This document shows positions 5,615 to 6,770 of a stretch of 6,770 bases of DNA, piece by piece. Both the position numbers and the translations under genes were made by a program. Origin of the DNA: an uncultured Maribacter sp. (GTDB lineage: Bacteria > Bacteroidota > Bacteroidia > Flavobacteriales > Flavobacteriaceae); the NCBI GenBank assembly GCA_905479535.1, contig CAJQMW010000116.1, positions 1 through 6,770 of the forward strand, written 5' to 3'. The notes beneath the pieces were generated by a model. The model saw nothing but the letters and a program-made list of their open reading frames with translations, had not been told where the DNA came from and did not search any database. Each line of letters begins with the position of its first letter. The first letter of the stretch is position 1.

Positions 5615-6770
5615 TTAGTACCTGTAATATTCCGGTTTAAAAGGTCCTTCTACGGTAACGCCAATATAATCGGCCTGGTCCTTATTGAGTTCCGTTAATT
5701 CAGCTCCCAAGCGTGATAGGTGTAACTTAGCTACTTTTTCGTCCAAATGTTTTGGGAGCATGTACACATCGTTTTCGTAATTGTCCTTATTGTTCCATAA
5801 CTCAATTTGAGCCAGGGTCTGGTTTGTAAAGGAGTTGCTCATCACAAAGCTGGGGTGTCCGGTAGCACAACCTAAATTTACCAATCGGCCTTCGGCCAAA
5901 ATAATAATGTCCTTACCCTCAATGGTATACTTATCCACTTGTGGCTTTATTTCATCTTTGGTATTACCGTGGTTCTTGTTCAACCAGGCCATATCAATTT
6001 CATTGTCAAAATGTCCAATGTTACAAACAATGGCCTTGTCCTTCAATGCTTTAAAGTGTTCCGCTCTAATAATATCCTTGTTTCCCGTTGTAGTTATCAC
6101 AATGTCCGCGTTACCAATCACCGTTTCCAATCGCTTCACCTCAAATCCGTCCATACAAGCCTGCAGTGCGCAGATAGGGTCAATTTCCGTAACGGTCACA
6201 ATGGAACCTGCTCCTTTAAAGGAAGCTGCGGTGCCTTTACCAACATCACCATAACCGGCGACAACGACTTTTTTTCCCGCCAACATGGTATCCGTAGCTC
6301 TACGTATGGCATCTACGGCACTCTCGCGACAACCATATTTATTATCGAATTTAGATTTGGTGACGGAATCATTTACATTGATGGCTGGCATAGGCAAAGT
6401 TCCGTTCTTTACGCGCTCATATAATCTATGTACCCCTGTAGTTGTCTCTTCTGAAAGGCCATTTATACCGGCTGCCAGTTCTGGATATCTGTCCAAAACC
6501 ATATTGGTGAGATCACCGCCATCGTCCAGAATCATATTTAAGGGCTTACGATTTTCGCCAAAGAATAGTGTCTGTTCTATACACCAATCAAATTCCTCTT
6601 CGTTCATACCCTTCCACGCATATACGGGAACTCCAGCAGCTGCAATTGCCGCTGCCGCCTGATCTTGCGTAGAGAAAATATTACAAGAACTCCAAGTCAC
6701 TTCTGCACCTAGAGTTACCAAGGTCTCGATCAAGACCGCGGTTTGTATGGTCATATGCAGGCATCCTGCT
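5615..6770 (-). CDS. ahcY: S-adenosylhomocysteine hydrolase (adenosylhomocysteinase), 5' end outside the window
   Basis: The enzyme reversibly cleaves S-adenosylhomocysteine to adenosine and homocysteine in the cytosol, using tightly bound NAD, and so removes the product inhibitor of methyltransferases. The frame stays open to the window edge and reads AGCLH before the first visible Met. That is the internal AGCLHMTIQTAVLIETL segment of the family, so the ATG at 6754 is not the start and roughly 55-60 N-terminal residues are missing. Counting from that Met, substrate-site residues include D78 (LDDGGDLT), E103/T104 (SEETTTG) and K133, D137, N138 (VTKSKFDN). The NAD-binding loop is V165-A-G-Y-G-D-V-G-K-G174, NIGHFD lies at 245-250 and HPSFVMSNSF at 300-309. 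The C-terminal GPFKPEYYRY (370-379) supplies the Lys and Tyr that reach into the neighbouring subunit's NAD site. STQDQ at 29-32 has Gln where the human enzyme has His; I do not consider this functionally telling. All key residues visible are intact. Confidence 0.98.
   Translation of the reverse strand, partial: AGCLHMTIQTAVLIETLVTLGAEVTWSSCNIFSTQDQAAAAIAAAGVPVYAWKGMNEEEFDWCIEQTLFFGENRKPLNMILDDGGDLTNMVLDRYPELAAGINGLSEETTTGVHRLYERVKNGTLPMPAINVNDSVTKSKFDNKYGCRESAVDAIRRATDTMLAGKKVVVAGYGDVGKGTAASFKGAGSIVTVTEIDPICALQACMDGFEVKRLETVIGNADIVITTTGNKDIIRAEHFKALKDKAIVCNIGHFDNEIDMAWLNKNHGNTKDEIKPQVDKYTIEGKDIIILAEGRLVNLGCATGHPSFVMSNSFTNQTLAQIELWNNKDNYENDVYMLPKHLDEKVAKLHLSRLGAELTELNKDQADYIGVTVEGPFKPEYYRY

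Noticed and set aside
6285..6662. Open frames on the plus strand opposite ahcY (5835-6254, 5939-6424, 6285-6662)
   Set aside because: They lie entirely antisense to a highly conserved enzyme, have no family resemblance or start signals, and overlap each other.
6752..6754. ATG as the start of ahcY
   Set aside because: The frame continues upstream to the window edge with AGCLH, an internal conserved segment of the enzyme, so the gene is cut by the window and does not begin here.
3820..6770. A joint methyl-cycle or nucleotide-salvage operon of ahcY, SDR and NT5C-like genes
   Set aside because: A strong terminator separates ahcY from the rest, and the SDR has no evident role in either pathway; co-orientation alone is not enough.

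Overview
The window looks like an ordinary chromosomal segment of a Flavobacteriaceae-type member of the Bacteroidota. The evidence is the TTG/TTTG-N19-20-TAnnTTTG promoters, A/T-rich start regions mostly without Shine-Dalgarno sequences, a DUF4199-type membrane protein, a flavobacterial-type pair of secreted M16 peptidases, and a ribosomal protein L21 with a C-terminal helix-hairpin-helix extension. Genus cannot be assigned from the sequence alone. Nothing resembles a mobile element, CRISPR array, RNA gene or defence system, and every gene belongs to a recognisable family. No stretch longer than 300 bases lacks a gene; the longest gap is the 157-bp divergent promoter region at 1938-2094.

Region 1 (1-1937, minus strand) is a two-gene M16 metallopeptidase operon. 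The upstream gene (615-1937) is an exported M16 peptidase with an intact HFFEH zinc site. The downstream gene (1-606) is its exported, zinc-site-less partner. In this sequence the partner is cut by an in-frame TAA at 49-51, inside a conserved HPYGEF-like segment, and the same frame continues coherently to the window edge. It is therefore either a recent nonsense mutation or a sequencing error.

Region 2 (1938-2571) holds divergent promoters and a small four-helix membrane protein. Its start has an unusually strong Shine-Dalgarno sequence, and its promoter is straddled by a perfect 8-bp inverted repeat.

Region 3 (2572-3751) is the rplU-rpmA (L21-L27) operon. It has a clear promoter, a small hairpin at the predicted 5' end of the mRNA, and a strong intrinsic terminator shared with the convergent gene.

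Region 4 (3820-6770, minus strand) reads, in transcription order: ahcY (S-adenosylhomocysteine hydrolase, 5' end outside the window), an intrinsic terminator, an extended SDR related to thioester/fatty-acyl reductases, and an NT5C-like 5'(3')-deoxyribonucleotidase. The terminator sits only 21 nt before the SDR start codon, so the SDR is probably not simply co-expressed with ahcY. The genes of this cluster have separate housekeeping or metabolic roles, and I see no evidence of a joint system.
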